From the NCBI GenBank assembly GCA_002399085.1, contig DHCY01000017.1:139987-165380 (forward strand): DNA of 25,394 bases, in the 5' to 3' direction. The first letter of the stretch is position 1. Every line of letters begins with the position of its first letter. The DNA comes from Anaerolineaceae bacterium UBA4890 (GTDB taxonomy: Bacteria; Chloroflexota; Anaerolineae; Anaerolineales; Anaerolineaceae). The notes under the pieces were generated by a model, which searched no databases, had not been told where the DNA came from, and saw only the letters and a program-made list of their open reading frames with translations. Position numbers and translations under genes: made by a program. Below are positions 1 through 7,668 of the stretch, in pieces.

Positions 1-37
1 ACGATAGAGAATCTCTTGAATATTTTCAATTTCAAAT

Positions 38-1348
38 TCAGGCTAAATCACCCAACAACGACCAGGGTCCGGTCCAGTTGATGCGGACATCGCGCGTCTG
101 ACCGAGTAAAACCACGTCACTTTCCACGAAAACAAGTCGATTGGTGGGTGTGCGTCCGCGCCAGCGATCCTTTGATTTTCCTTCGAACAACACTGGCTGA
201 ACCTCACCCAGATACTGCTGGTTGATCTCGCCAACTACTTGCTTTTGCAGGTCCTCCAGCACCCTGAATCGGCGCATCTTTTCTTCTTCCGGGACGTCGT
301 CGGGTAGGAATTTTGCGGAATAAGTGTTAGGGCGGGGTGAGTAGCGTGCCAGGTGAGCCACATCCAGGCGCAAATCTTTGAGAAGTTGGTAAGTATGTTC
401 GAAAGCTGCTTCGCTCTCACCGGGGAAACCGACGATAATATCGGTGCCAATCGACACACCCGGAATCCTGGAGCGGATGCGGGCGACCAGATCGCGGTAA
501 TTTTGGTTGGTATAGCCTCGGCGCATCGCCAGGAGGATCTCGTCGTCCCCTGCCTGGACAGGCACTTCGATATGAGGCATCACCTTGGGCAAACTTGCCA
601 CCCCGTCAATCAATTCAGCTGTCATCCAATTTGGGTGGGAAGTCAGGAAGCGAATGCGCTCCAGTTCTTCGATTTCAGAGAGTTCAGCCAGTAATTGGGT
701 TAAATGGATGCCATTTTCAAGGTCGAGACCATAACGATCAACAATCTGACCGAGCAAGACCAGTTCTTTAGCGCCATGCTCAACCATCACACGGGCTTCT
801 TCAAGAATCTTTTGAGGCTCGCGGCTGCGTTCCCTACCCCGTCTTCCCGGGATGACACAGTAAGCACAGGCGTGTGAACAACCCAAAACGATCGGGAGAT
901 TCTCTGAAACAGTGTGACGTGCCTGGGTGGTCACACCAAATTCAGCGTCCAAAACATCGTCCACCTGCTTTCGCCAGGTTTCAGATGCATCCATGTCGAT
1001 CCTGTTGCCCAGAAAGCGTAAAAATGGTTCGGGATCGGATGGGGCGGCAAAGATATCTACCCAGGGAAAGCGCTTTTCCATGGCAGCGTTGCCTTTGATG
1101 CCAACCAGGCAGCCCATGAGTCCGATGATCAGCTGCGGGTTATCGCGCTTAAACGGTCGCAGCGAGTTGAGCCGACCGAGCGCCCGGTCTTCAGCGCTTT
1201 GTCTGACCACGCAGGTGTTGAGGATAATCAACCCTGCTTGTGATGCTTCTTTCGTTTCTTCAAGCCCGAGTGTGCCCAGGGCACGCGAGAGGCGGTCGCT
1301 ATCAGCGACATTCATTTGACAGCCTTCTGTCCAGATGTGGTATTTCAT
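38..1348 (-). CDS. miaB: tRNA-2-methylthio-N6-dimethylallyladenosine synthase MiaB
   Basis: Radical-SAM methylthiotransferase that adds a methylthio group to N6-isopentenyladenosine-37 of tRNAs reading UNN codons, in the cytoplasm. Visible in the 436-residue product: N-terminal MTTase domain with the three cluster cysteines C10 (GCQMN), C46 (NTC) and C80 (MGC); radical-SAM CxxxCxxC at C157, C161 and C164; the PVQAG motif and RRGYT near residues 265-280; and a C-terminal TRAM region (residues about 370-430) with the TPTNRLVF segment usual in MiaB. Length is normal for the family. The text at the usual LLGQNVNSY motif reads LLGQIVDRY, a mild deviation. RimO and MtaB are the alternatives, but the PVQAG/RRGYT and TRAM signatures favour MiaB. 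A TATAAT box ends only 8 nt upstream of the ATG, so the mRNA may be leaderless. The gene stands alone, divergent from the STAS gene. Confidence 0.9.
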   Translation of the reverse strand: MKYHIWTEGCQMNVADSDRLSRALGTLGLEETKEASQAGLIILNTCVVRQSAEDRALGRLNSLRPFKRDNPQLIIGLMGCLVGIKGNAAMEKRFPWVDIFAAPSDPEPFLRFLGNRIDMDASETWRKQVDDVLDAEFGVTTQARHTVSENLPIVLGCSHACAYCVIPGRRGRERSREPQKILEEARVMVEHGAKELVLLGQIVDRYGLDLENGIHLTQLLAELSEIEELERIRFLTSHPNWMTAELIDGVASLPKVMPHIEVPVQAGDDEILLAMRRGYTNQNYRDLVARIRSRIPGVSIGTDIIVGFPGESEAAFEHTYQLLKDLRLDVAHLARYSPRPNTYSAKFLPDDVPEEEKMRRFRVLEDLQKQVVGEINQQYLGEVQPVLFEGKSKDRWRGRTPTNRLVFVESDVVLLGQTRDVRINWTGPWSLLGDLA

Positions 1349-1356
1349 AAGGCGAT

Positions 1357-1362
1357 ATTATA
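1357..1362 (-). promoter_or_regulatory. -10 box of miaB
   Basis: A perfect TATAAT on the minus strand ends 8 nt before the miaB ATG. Transcription would then start at or within a couple of bases of the start codon, and there is no Shine-Dalgarno sequence, which suggests a leaderless mRNA. I see no convincing -35 hexamer. Confidence 0.5.
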
Positions 1363-1431
1363 CCTGAGTTGAAATGCCAGTTTTTCGCGATCCTATTGAA
1401 TTAGCTTGCCATTGTTCGGTTCAAGCCAAAG

Positions 1432-1445
1432 TATAATGATATAAT
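1432..1445 (+). promoter_or_regulatory. Tandem -10 boxes before the STAS gene
   Basis: Two perfect TATAAT hexamers, 1432-1437 and 1440-1445, lie 8 nt apart upstream of the STAS gene. Either could serve as -10. A -35 match is weak (TTGCCA at 1406-1411 is 20 nt from the first box). The leader would be about 20-35 nt and contains the GGAGG ribosome-binding site. Confidence 0.5.
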
Positions 1446-1472
1446 CTAAACACTAAACTGGAGGTTGTGAGC

Positions 1473-1805
1473 ATGGATTTCAAAATCACCGATTACAAAC
1501 GTTGCGTAGTGGTAAAAGGTTTAGGACGCATTGACAGCGCGACCGCCCCTGATATCGAAAAAGTTCTGAATGACCTGGTCGAGGAAAAGAAGACGATCAT
1601 CCTGGATATGTCTGACATTACCTTCGTCTCCAGTGCTGGCTGGTGGTCAATTATTCGCGCCTATAAAGAGCTGCAGAAAGGCAATGCTGGCAAGGTCGTT
1701 TTGGCTGGCTTAAACGAGAATGTACGCAGTTCGATGGACCTGATTGGGATCTTGCCCTACTTCCCAACCTACGACACCCTCGTTGAGGCTGTTGCCGATA
1801 TATAA
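1473..1805 (+). CDS. STAS-domain anti-sigma factor antagonist
   Basis: Small single-domain STAS protein (110 residues), the SpoIIAA/RsbV type that binds an anti-sigma kinase and is controlled by serine phosphorylation. The core reads ILDMSDITFVSSAGWW, which aligns with the family's DLSxVxFxDSSGL; the candidate phospho-serine is S53 or S54. Two tryptophans replace the usual Gly-Leu after the serine motif. The ATG at 1473 is chosen because GGAGG at 1460-1464 sits 8 nt upstream; the in-frame GTG at 1467 would be only 2 nt from it. No anti-sigma kinase, phosphatase or sigma factor is adjacent, so its partner is encoded elsewhere. It is monocistronic, with tandem -10 boxes upstream and a strong terminator just after. 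Confidence 0.87.
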   Translation: MDFKITDYKRCVVVKGLGRIDSATAPDIEKVLNDLVEEKKTIILDMSDITFVSSAGWWSIIRAYKELQKGNAGKVVLAGLNENVRSSMDLIGILPYFPTYDTLVEAVADI

Positions 1806-1821
1806 TCAAATTTCATCATGG

Positions 1822-1848
1822 AAAAGCGGTCACCAGACCGCTTTTTTT
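1822..1848 (+). terminator. Rho-independent terminator of the STAS gene
   Basis: A 10-bp perfect stem (1822-1831 with 1836-1845; core GCGGTC/GACCGC) closes the 4-nt loop ACCA and runs into a seven-T tract. It lies 17 nt after the stop codon. Confidence 0.92.
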
Positions 1849-1891
1849 GTGTTTTAATCAAGCCCCAGCCCTACGAAAAGGTTAGCAAATG

Positions 1892-1946
1892 TCTCCTGAC
1901 CGAGCCTTGGGTCAACCATCTATCATGGTCAGGAGATCATGATAGA
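1892..1946. repeat. Two overlapping, mutually exclusive hairpins
   Basis: Two perfect inverted repeats share bases. One pairs 1892-1901 (TCTCCTGACC) with 1927-1936 (GGTCAGGAGA), with a 25-nt loop. The other pairs 1919-1927 (TCTATCATG) with 1938-1946 (CATGATAGA), with a 10-nt loop. They cannot form together. The pair lies just beyond the stop of the minus-strand metallopeptidase. There is no T tract on that side, so this is not a standard terminator, although it may protect the 3' end. Confidence 0.6.
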
Positions 1947-1951
1947 ACACT

Positions 1952-3979
1952 TTATCGCACCTCGACCTGGTAGGTGGCTTTCTCCCGGGTGACCGGAGTG
2001 GTGCCTGAAATGACCAGGGTATATTCTTCCGAGTCACCAATTTTAACCTCAAGCGAAAGCTTTTCACCTGCAGCAACCTGATAATGTTCAACAGTTTGCG
2101 GGAAACCGGCGCGAATCAGGCTGACAGCAAAAGACTGTGGCAGCGTATTTTGGACGCGCACAAAGCCATCAGCCAGCCAGCCGCCATCATCCGCTTCCAG
2201 ATCAGTCCTGTAACCAACAGCTTCAAGCCGCAGGTCGTCAATCGCCATACCTTTACCATTTACTGCCGCATCCGTCACATAATCGAAACGCACGGTCACT
2301 TTCTGACCATTATAAGCAGTAAGGTCGACCACTTCATCGATCCAGCCATTGGATTGGCTGTTCCAGCCGCAACCATAACTATTTCCAGAAGGATTAAGGC
2401 TGGTGCAGGTCCGCGAATCTAAAATCTCCCAGTTGATGCCATCCACCGTGGCAGAAATATAGGCATAGTCGTAATCATCTTCCAGGTCATACCAGGTCTT
2501 GAACTGAAGCTGAGCGATTCCGCTAACCTGGGTGAGGTCGAATTCGCGAGTCAGGCGCATGTTGGATTCATCGCCCATATTCGACCAAAAAAAGTAGTCG
2601 CCCGAGCTGGGGCTTTTGAAAGGCAAAAGACTGACCACTTCGCTCCCCGTGAAATCGAGGGTGTAAGTGCCCGGGCAGGCGAGCGTGATGTAATCGACAC
2701 CATATTGGTAGACATCACCGGTAATTGTTGTAGGGCAATCGTAATATGTTGAGGTGGAATCCAATGAATATGGTGAGTAACTGGTGTAATCGTAGCGTCC
2801 ATTTTCAATACCAGTGAACTGCAACATGTTGGCAACCGTCCAATCGGCGAAAAATTCATTGCCAGTAAAAACCTGACCGGATTTTGGATTCATGACACCC
2901 AGGTCAGCAAAAACAGCATCAAGGCTGGCGAAACCATTCTCGTCGTGGCTTACGAAGGCCTTGGTGGCATCCTCGCCGAAGCGGTCCAAAAAGTAAACCA
3001 TAAACAAGAAGCTGGCACCATAATGCGGTCCGTTTTCGCCCACATCACCACCCCAATCGTTCAGCTGCATATCGGTGTTGCGGAAGTACTCCCAATCAAA
3101 ACCTCCGGTATCATAACCATTGACGTGTTCTGCCAGCATCGAAAAGCCTTCATTGATCCATGACTCTTCGTTTTTGTCCTGGTACCAATGGATCATATGC
3201 TGGAATTCATGTGCCATTGTGCCGTAAATATAAGAATCGCCTAATGGAACGTTGTCTGAGCTTAGCAAAAACATCTCATGAGCATTGGAAAAAGGGTGGG
3301 CGTCCGGGTGCAGTTCGTCGGCAGAAGAGAAATAACCGGCAAGATTTCTGCCCAGACCGCCCGCATACAATACGTAGAAACGCGGATCACCATCGACGCC
3401 GGGGTTCCATTCCATTCCGAAGAATTCCCGGTTGGTCGGGATGATCTCCTGGTCGAAGGTATCTGCCAATTGCTCGAGATCATTTTGGTTGAAGCGGACG
3501 CCATCTTCAATCCAAAAGTAGATATTCTCTCCGACATATTCGAGCGTGGCACTGACCTTGAAGTTCTCATTGGTGTCTGTGTTGGTTGCCCAAAACTCTT
3601 TCCTCTCGCCGACTGAATAGGGGGCGTTGAGGTCGATGAGCACATCGGGAACGCCGGGTTTACCGCCCAATCTGCCTGCAAGATCGATTGGGTCATTGAT
3701 CGGCACGATACTCTCATTGAGAACGTCCAGTGTTTGTTGTGCTGCATCAATCTGAACGGGTTCAAGGTTGAGCGTTTCGGGGTCCAGCGTGACTTCGGGG
3801 GTGGGCAAAAAGGTGAAGATGTCAGTGAAAGGTTCCTGGGTCTGGAAATCGGTTTGGGTGGAAGTAACTATGGCGGAGGTGAAGAAGGCACCGCACGCTA
3901 CCAGGCAGAGACAACACAGGCACAAGAGCAATGTGATGGTGATGATTGTTATGATCGGTGCAGGATTATTGGATTTCAT
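1952..3979 (-). CDS. Secreted lipoprotein metallopeptidase, M30/M6-like, with MAM-like domain
   Basis: Predicted extracellular zinc endopeptidase of 675 residues. A hydrophobic N-terminus ends in a lipobox LVAC with C29 as the lipid-bearing cysteine, followed by a Thr/Pro-rich linker to about residue 70. The zinc site is HEFQH (257-261), with a likely third ligand E277 in WINEG, 16 residues on; this gluzincin pattern is like hyicolysin (M30), whose motif is HEFQHM plus a W-x-NEG segment. Residues about 455-590 form a MAM-like/immune-inhibitor-A-like beta-sandwich (DDYDYAYISATVDG, then AIDDLRLE). The C-terminal about 80 residues are another beta domain. The start is supported by GAGGG a few bases upstream and a TATAAT at 4015-4020. 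Peptidase function is well supported; substrate and exact family are not. Monocistronic. Confidence 0.82.
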   Translation of the reverse strand: MKSNNPAPIITIITITLLLCLCCLCLVACGAFFTSAIVTSTQTDFQTQEPFTDIFTFLPTPEVTLDPETLNLEPVQIDAAQQTLDVLNESIVPINDPIDLAGRLGGKPGVPDVLIDLNAPYSVGERKEFWATNTDTNENFKVSATLEYVGENIYFWIEDGVRFNQNDLEQLADTFDQEIIPTNREFFGMEWNPGVDGDPRFYVLYAGGLGRNLAGYFSSADELHPDAHPFSNAHEMFLLSSDNVPLGDSYIYGTMAHEFQHMIHWYQDKNEESWINEGFSMLAEHVNGYDTGGFDWEYFRNTDMQLNDWGGDVGENGPHYGASFLFMVYFLDRFGEDATKAFVSHDENGFASLDAVFADLGVMNPKSGQVFTGNEFFADWTVANMLQFTGIENGRYDYTSYSPYSLDSTSTYYDCPTTITGDVYQYGVDYITLACPGTYTLDFTGSEVVSLLPFKSPSSGDYFFWSNMGDESNMRLTREFDLTQVSGIAQLQFKTWYDLEDDYDYAYISATVDGINWEILDSRTCTSLNPSGNSYGCGWNSQSNGWIDEVVDLTAYNGQKVTVRFDYVTDAAVNGKGMAIDDLRLEAVGYRTDLEADDGGWLADGFVRVQNTLPQSFAVSLIRAGFPQTVEHYQVAAGEKLSLEVKIGDSEEYTLVISGTTPVTREKATYQVEVR

Positions 3980-3992
3980 ATACCCTCTTTCT

Positions 3993-4020
3993 CGGTAGTG
4001 TTTCTACCGTGTTGATTATA
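3993..4020 (-). promoter_or_regulatory. -10 box and leader hairpin of the M30-like peptidase gene
   Basis: On the minus strand a perfect TATAAT (4015-4020) is followed by a 6-bp hairpin CGGTAG/CTACCG (3993-3998 with 4004-4009, 5-nt loop) in the short 5' leader, just before the ribosome-binding site. No clear -35 is seen. The hairpin could stabilise the message or modulate translation; that is inference. Confidence 0.4.
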
Positions 4021-4254
4021 AAACGTTTTAACTCATAGGAAGTTTAAGCATAAGCTCAGCTGCTTTTTTAGGGCAAATTTGGAAGCGCCAATGATATTAA
4101 CCAACTCGAGCGTTAAGTGATTCCAATTCTCCTCGGCATACATTTAGTACCTTATCATCCTGAATTGCTTTCGCTGAGGATCCTGGTGACAACACAAAAA
4201 GGATGACAGGAACAAAAAAGAAACAGACGTGAAAAAGGTTACAATTTACCATCT
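4021..4254. other. Intergenic region with one degenerate TGTCATTCTGA-family repeat
   Basis: This gap holds no gene. 4154-4207 (CATCCTGAATTGCTTTCGCTGAGGAT, about 30 nt, then GGATGACA) is a shortened, diverged copy of the inverted-repeat family arrayed at 15588-16280 and 18300-18485. A TACAAT at 4240-4245 is a possible -10 for the next gene. The rest is A/T-rich and unrecognised. Confidence 0.55.
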
Positions 4255-5529
4255 ATGAAACGCGGGAATTTTTTGACAACAATACGACGAGGGGGCAGAT
4301 TACTGTTTCTTCTTCTTTCGTTCTCACTATTGCTGGTTTCTTCCAATGTCCTGTTTGATGGTTCCATGTCTTCACTGAACAATCTGATCCGTTGGGACGA
4401 ATTCAACTATGTCTCCTGGGTGGTTTCAGCCCTGGTCGAAAAGTTTTCAAGCGCAACATTAAGTCTTGAGCGTTTCATAGATGACGAGCAGCAAGCCGGC
4501 ATCATTTTAGAATATCTTGATCAGATCGGCGATGTGGAAGCGCTGGAAGCCCGCCTTGAAGAGCTCAATTCTGACCCTAATTTACGAAGAAGGACAGGCG
4601 AGATAGCTGCCGTTGACTCGCGCCTGCAGGAAGAAACTGACCGCATGCATCGCTACGGGCAGGTGGCTGAATCGATTTTGCAAAATCAGACTGAACGCAC
4701 CCTGGTCGATATGGGCTTTGGCGTGGGCGGTCAGCTTTTGCCGCCGTTGCTCTTCAAGATCACTGACCTGCCACTAAATTTGATCCTCTCTCCGCGCGAT
4801 GTTATCGGCACTCTGCGCAGTGTCAGCCTGAAACCGGGCATGAATGTCCTGGAAAAACAAGCACTGGAAGACGCCATTCTTCAACGATTCAACCTTTCTG
4901 CGTTGGTCGAACCAGTTGGGGGGATTGGAGCCTACCCAACCATGGTCATGCGCACCCGCAGCATCAGTTGGTTAACAGATGTGATCGCCCACGAATGGTT
5001 CCACAACTATCTTAGTTTCTTCCCGCTGGGCGTGAGATATTTTGACAATAACTCCTTGCGCTCCATCAATGAGACCACTACCAACCTGGCTGGTACAGAA
5101 GTAGGCAGGCGGGTCATGATCGATTTTTACCCTGCATATGTGAGCCTGTATTATCAACCCGGACGCGACCCTGCCACTGTGTTGCCGGAAGGAAGGCAGC
5201 CATCTTTCAATTATCGAAAACAAATGCGCGAGACCCGTGTCGTCACTGATTGGCTGCTCTCGCTTGGCAAAATCGAACAAGCAGAAGCTTACATGGAATT
5301 ACGCCGCTTGTTTTTTTGGGAGAACGGTTATCGCATACGCAAAATCAACCAGGCGTACTTCGCTTTTTACGGTTCTTACAACGATACGCCGGGCGGTGGG
5401 GCAGCAGGTGATGATCCGATCGGTCCAGCAGTCCAGCAGTTGCGCAAACAATCGACAAGGCTGAAAGAGTTTATAGACAACGTAAAGCGGGTGACTTCAT
5501 TTGAAGAGCTTATGGACGAGCTGGAATAA
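4255..5529 (+). CDS. Membrane-anchored HExxH zinc metallopeptidase, family not recognised
   Basis: Protein of 424 residues with one N-terminal hydrophobic segment (about 15-34), probably a membrane anchor or signal peptide, then a helical region rich in Glu/Leu/Arg (75-150, coiled-coil-like). The zinc motif HEWFH is at 246-250. Candidate third ligands are E273 (INETTTNLAGTEVG) or E282, an arrangement like gluzincin aminopeptidases, where the second motif is NE. The second half is helical with many Arg, Tyr and Phe. A peptidase role is likely; no known family is recognised with confidence. Translation probably starts at the ATG given; there is no Shine-Dalgarno sequence, and a TACAAT ends 9 nt upstream, so the mRNA may be leaderless. 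It precedes gmk by 67 bases, with a separate -10 box between, and may or may not be co-transcribed. Confidence 0.7.
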   Translation: MKRGNFLTTIRRGGRLLFLLLSFSLLLVSSNVLFDGSMSSLNNLIRWDEFNYVSWVVSALVEKFSSATLSLERFIDDEQQAGIILEYLDQIGDVEALEARLEELNSDPNLRRRTGEIAAVDSRLQEETDRMHRYGQVAESILQNQTERTLVDMGFGVGGQLLPPLLFKITDLPLNLILSPRDVIGTLRSVSLKPGMNVLEKQALEDAILQRFNLSALVEPVGGIGAYPTMVMRTRSISWLTDVIAHEWFHNYLSFFPLGVRYFDNNSLRSINETTTNLAGTEVGRRVMIDFYPAYVSLYYQPGRDPATVLPEGRQPSFNYRKQMRETRVVTDWLLSLGKIEQAEAYMELRRLFFWENGYRIRKINQAYFAFYGSYNDTPGGGAAGDDPIGPAVQQLRKQSTRLKEFIDNVKRVTSFEELMDELE

Positions 5530-5568
5530 CCGTTGTAGATTGCGATTCAGGAATCAACTATCTTCATT

Positions 5569-5574
5569 TATAAT
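5569..5574 (+). promoter_or_regulatory. -10 box of the gmk-rhomboid-PAP2 operon
   Basis: A perfect TATAAT lies 22 nt before the proposed gmk ATG. The sequence 17 nt further upstream (TTCAGG, 5546-5551) matches a -35 only poorly. The position supports the short gmk start rather than the longer reading that begins inside the preceding gene. Confidence 0.5.
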
Positions 5575-5596
5575 CAAGACTACCAAACAGACAGAG

Positions 5597-6229
5597 ATGG
5601 ATATGAATGAAAATCAAATGATCTTTGGCCCTTTGCCAACCAACCCACTGCTTATCGTGATTTCCGGACCCTCCGGGATTGGGAAGGACGCGGTAGTTGG
5701 TCTGCTGCGAAAGACCAATCATGACACTCATTTTGTGATCACTATGAATTCCCGCACACCACGCGCTGATGAAACTGAGGGGGTCGATTATTTCTTTGTG
5801 ACCCGGGAAGAGTTTGAAGCCAAGATCGCCAATGACGAACTGATTGAGTATGCGAAGGTCTACTCAGATTACAAAGGGATTCCCAAATCGCAGGTAAGGG
5901 AAGCGTTTTCGTCTGGTAAAGATGTGATCATGCGCCTGGATGTACAGGGTGCGATGACCATTCGCAAACTATGCCCCGACGCCATTCTGATTTTTCTGAC
6001 AGCCAGCAGCCGTGAAGAATGGATCAATCGCCTGCTTGAGCGCCGCAGTGAGTCACCCGAGGAGCTGGAAGTGCGCCTGTGCAGGGCTGCCGAGGAGTAT
6101 AAGATGCTCGATCAGTTCGATTACGTGGTAGTCAATTCTGATAAGCATTTAGAGCAGACCATCGCGGACATCCAGGCAATTATTCGGGCGGAACATCTCA
6201 AAACGCATCCCCGAAAAGTGGAGTTATGA
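5597..6229 (+). CDS. gmk: Guanylate kinase
   Basis: Phosphorylates GMP to GDP with ATP in the cytoplasm. The 210-residue product has the P-loop GPSGIGKD (24-31; usually GPSGxGKS/G, here Asp in the last place), the GMP-binding SRTPR (52-56) followed by EGVDYFFV, the YKGIPKSQV segment, and the LDVQGA Walker-B-like strand. Length fits the family. The frame is open back to 5501, inside the previous gene, but a TATAAT at 5569-5574 lies within that extension, so the ATG at 5597 (or 5603, with GAG 6 nt upstream) is the better start. The stop overlaps the next start by ATGA, so it is translationally coupled to the rhomboid gene. The Asp replacing Ser/Thr after the P-loop lysine is worth noting but does not make me doubt the call. 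Confidence 0.88.
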   Translation: MDMNENQMIFGPLPTNPLLIVISGPSGIGKDAVVGLLRKTNHDTHFVITMNSRTPRADETEGVDYFFVTREEFEAKIANDELIEYAKVYSDYKGIPKSQVREAFSSGKDVIMRLDVQGAMTIRKLCPDAILIFLTASSREEWINRLLERRSESPEELEVRLCRAAEEYKMLDQFDYVVVNSDKHLEQTIADIQAIIRAEHLKTHPRKVEL

Positions 6230-6996
6230 GCGAATTCCAAGATAATAATCAACAGCAAGATAGCCAGCCTGGACAAACACGCCCGTTTATGGTTGGACCA
6301 AAACTAAACAAACCGATATTGACCTATGTGCTCATAGCGATCACTGTGCTTACTTACATTGCGCAAGTCATTTTTGAGCGGGTATATGGTGTTGACCTGC
6401 TCTTTGTCTTCCTGGGCAAAATTAACCCGGCAATTCTCGATGGTCAATTTTGGCGGCTGATCACGCCAGCCTTCCTGCATGCCTCACCGCTGCATCTTCT
6501 GGCAAACATGTATGCTGTCTTTATCCTGGGGCGCTCCAATGAGTCTATTAATGGTCATTTACGATTTGGCTTGTTATATTTTATCAGTGCCTTCGGCGGG
6601 AATGTTTTGTCGTTCGTTTTGGGGAAATACAATTCTTTGGGCGCTTCCACTGCCACATTCGGTTTGCTAACCGCTGAAGCCGTTTTCATCTGGCAAAACC
6701 GTGATTTCTTTGCCAACCGTGGTCGCAGAAACCTGACCAATATCGCCATGATTTTTGTGTTGAACCTGATGATTGGCTTGAGCGCCGGGGGCGTGATCGA
6801 CAACTGGGGGCACCTGGGTGGAGCGATTGCTGGTTTGTTCTTCGCATTTTTGGCGGGCACACGCTGGAAAGTCGAGAGAGTCAACGGTTTCCCGGCTTTT
6901 GTCGACCAGCGCACAAAGAAAGATGCCTGGCTGGCATTCGGTCTGGTGTTTTTTGCTTTCGCAGCCATTGCTGCAATCCCATTTTTTGGCAAGTAA
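6226..6996 (+). CDS. Rhomboid-family intramembrane serine protease
   Basis: Integral membrane protein of 256 residues with about seven hydrophobic segments, expected to cleave transmembrane substrates within the bilayer. The catalytic serine is S141 in LGASTATFG and the base is H196 in NWGHLGGAIAG. The oxyanion-region HxxxN is H90 and N94 (HLLAN), and the family's GQFWRLITPAFLH segment starts at 73. The usual GxSG reads GAST here: the glycine after the serine is a threonine, a conservative oddity. The first 25 residues are Gln-rich and cytosolic; residues 212-235 are a basic loop before the last membrane segment. It overlaps gmk by 4 nt and precedes the PAP2 gene by 12 nt. Confidence 0.88.
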   Translation: MSEFQDNNQQQDSQPGQTRPFMVGPKLNKPILTYVLIAITVLTYIAQVIFERVYGVDLLFVFLGKINPAILDGQFWRLITPAFLHASPLHLLANMYAVFILGRSNESINGHLRFGLLYFISAFGGNVLSFVLGKYNSLGASTATFGLLTAEAVFIWQNRDFFANRGRRNLTNIAMIFVLNLMIGLSAGGVIDNWGHLGGAIAGLFFAFLAGTRWKVERVNGFPAFVDQRTKKDAWLAFGLVFFAFAAIAAIPFFGK

Positions 6997-7008
6997 GAGG
7001 ATAATCAA

Positions 7009-7560
7009 GTGGATGAATTAGTAAAGAAAGACGCGGCGCTTTCACAAAAACTGCTTGTCCCTGAAGACAAACGTCTTTTGAGGGGACTTTTAGATGCAAT
7101 TAGTCATAGTTGTGATTCCTGGTATTGGTTGATCGCGCTAGTCATCATTTGGGCAGTCACCGATGGCACACCCCGACAAATTGCGATTTTTATGGCTTTT
7201 GGATTGTTTTTGCTGGCAGCGATTGTTTTGGCTGCCAAGTTTCTGATCAAACGCCCGAGACCCGAAGGTGAGTTTGGGCAAATCTACCGTATCACTGATC
7301 CGCATTCCTTCCCATCCGGGCATGCAGCCAGGGCAATGGCGATCGCTGTAATGGTTTCGACGCTGGGAGGTGTCTGGGTTGCGTTGCTGGTGTTTGCCTG
7401 GGCAATTCTGGTCGGCTATTCACGGATCGCCCTGGCGCTGCATTATGTTTCGGATGTTGTTGCTGGCTGGCTGATTGGGTTGATTGGCGGGTTGGTGGCG
7501 ATAGAGTTGTTTCCCTTGTTTGTCAAACTGGTTGGTGAGTATTTTCCATCGCTATTGTAA
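7009..7560 (+). CDS. PAP2-family membrane phosphatase
   Basis: Membrane phosphatase of 183 residues, probably acting on undecaprenyl pyrophosphate or phosphatidate at the outer face of the membrane. All three family motifs are present: KxxxxxxRP (K77-R84-P85), PSGH (102-105) and SRx5Hx3D (S138, R139, H145, D149). There are about five hydrophobic segments. The start is the GTG at 7009, supported by AGAGG 8 nt upstream; the nearby ATG at 7013 is out of frame. It is the third gene of the operon and is followed by a terminator 20 nt after the stop. UppP-like function is possible but cannot be separated from other lipid phosphatases here. Confidence 0.9.
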   Translation: MDELVKKDAALSQKLLVPEDKRLLRGLLDAISHSCDSWYWLIALVIIWAVTDGTPRQIAIFMAFGLFLLAAIVLAAKFLIKRPRPEGEFGQIYRITDPHSFPSGHAARAMAIAVMVSTLGGVWVALLVFAWAILVGYSRIALALHYVSDVVAGWLIGLIGGLVAIELFPLFVKLVGEYFPSLL

Positions 7561-7579
7561 GTGATAGCTCGAAGGAAGT

Positions 7580-7607
7580 ACGGAACGGTCTTGTGCCGTT
7601 CCGTTTT
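7580..7607 (+). terminator. Terminator of the gmk-rhomboid-PAP2 operon
   Basis: A 9-bp perfect stem (ACGGAACGG, 7580-7588, with CCGTTCCGT, 7596-7604) closes a 7-nt loop and runs into TTTT. Confidence 0.85.
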
Positions 7608-7634
7608 GCAACGCTCACGATGTCAGAATGAGAT

Positions 7635-7664
7635 ATCATGCGCGGTCCGCAGACCGCGCATGAT
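7635..7664. terminator. Strong 13-bp hairpin after the GH13 gene
   Basis: Perfect 13-bp stem ATCATGCGCGGTC (7635-7647) with its complement at 7652-7664 and loop CGCA. It begins 4 nt beyond the stop of the minus-strand amylase. There is no T tract on the minus-strand side, so it may be a 3'-protecting hairpin or a barrier between converging transcripts rather than a classical terminator. The inner arms GCGGTC/GACCGC are the same as in the terminator at 1822-1848. Confidence 0.6.
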
Positions 7665-7668
7665 CAGT

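Noticed and set aside
353..694. Open frames opposite miaB and other long genes
   Set aside because: They are shadows of strongly supported genes on the other strand or frame and lack ribosome-binding sites.
5501..5596. A longer start for guanylate kinase
   Set aside because: The extension overlaps the previous gene and includes the TATAAT box; family members start near the P-loop, as with the ATG at 5597.
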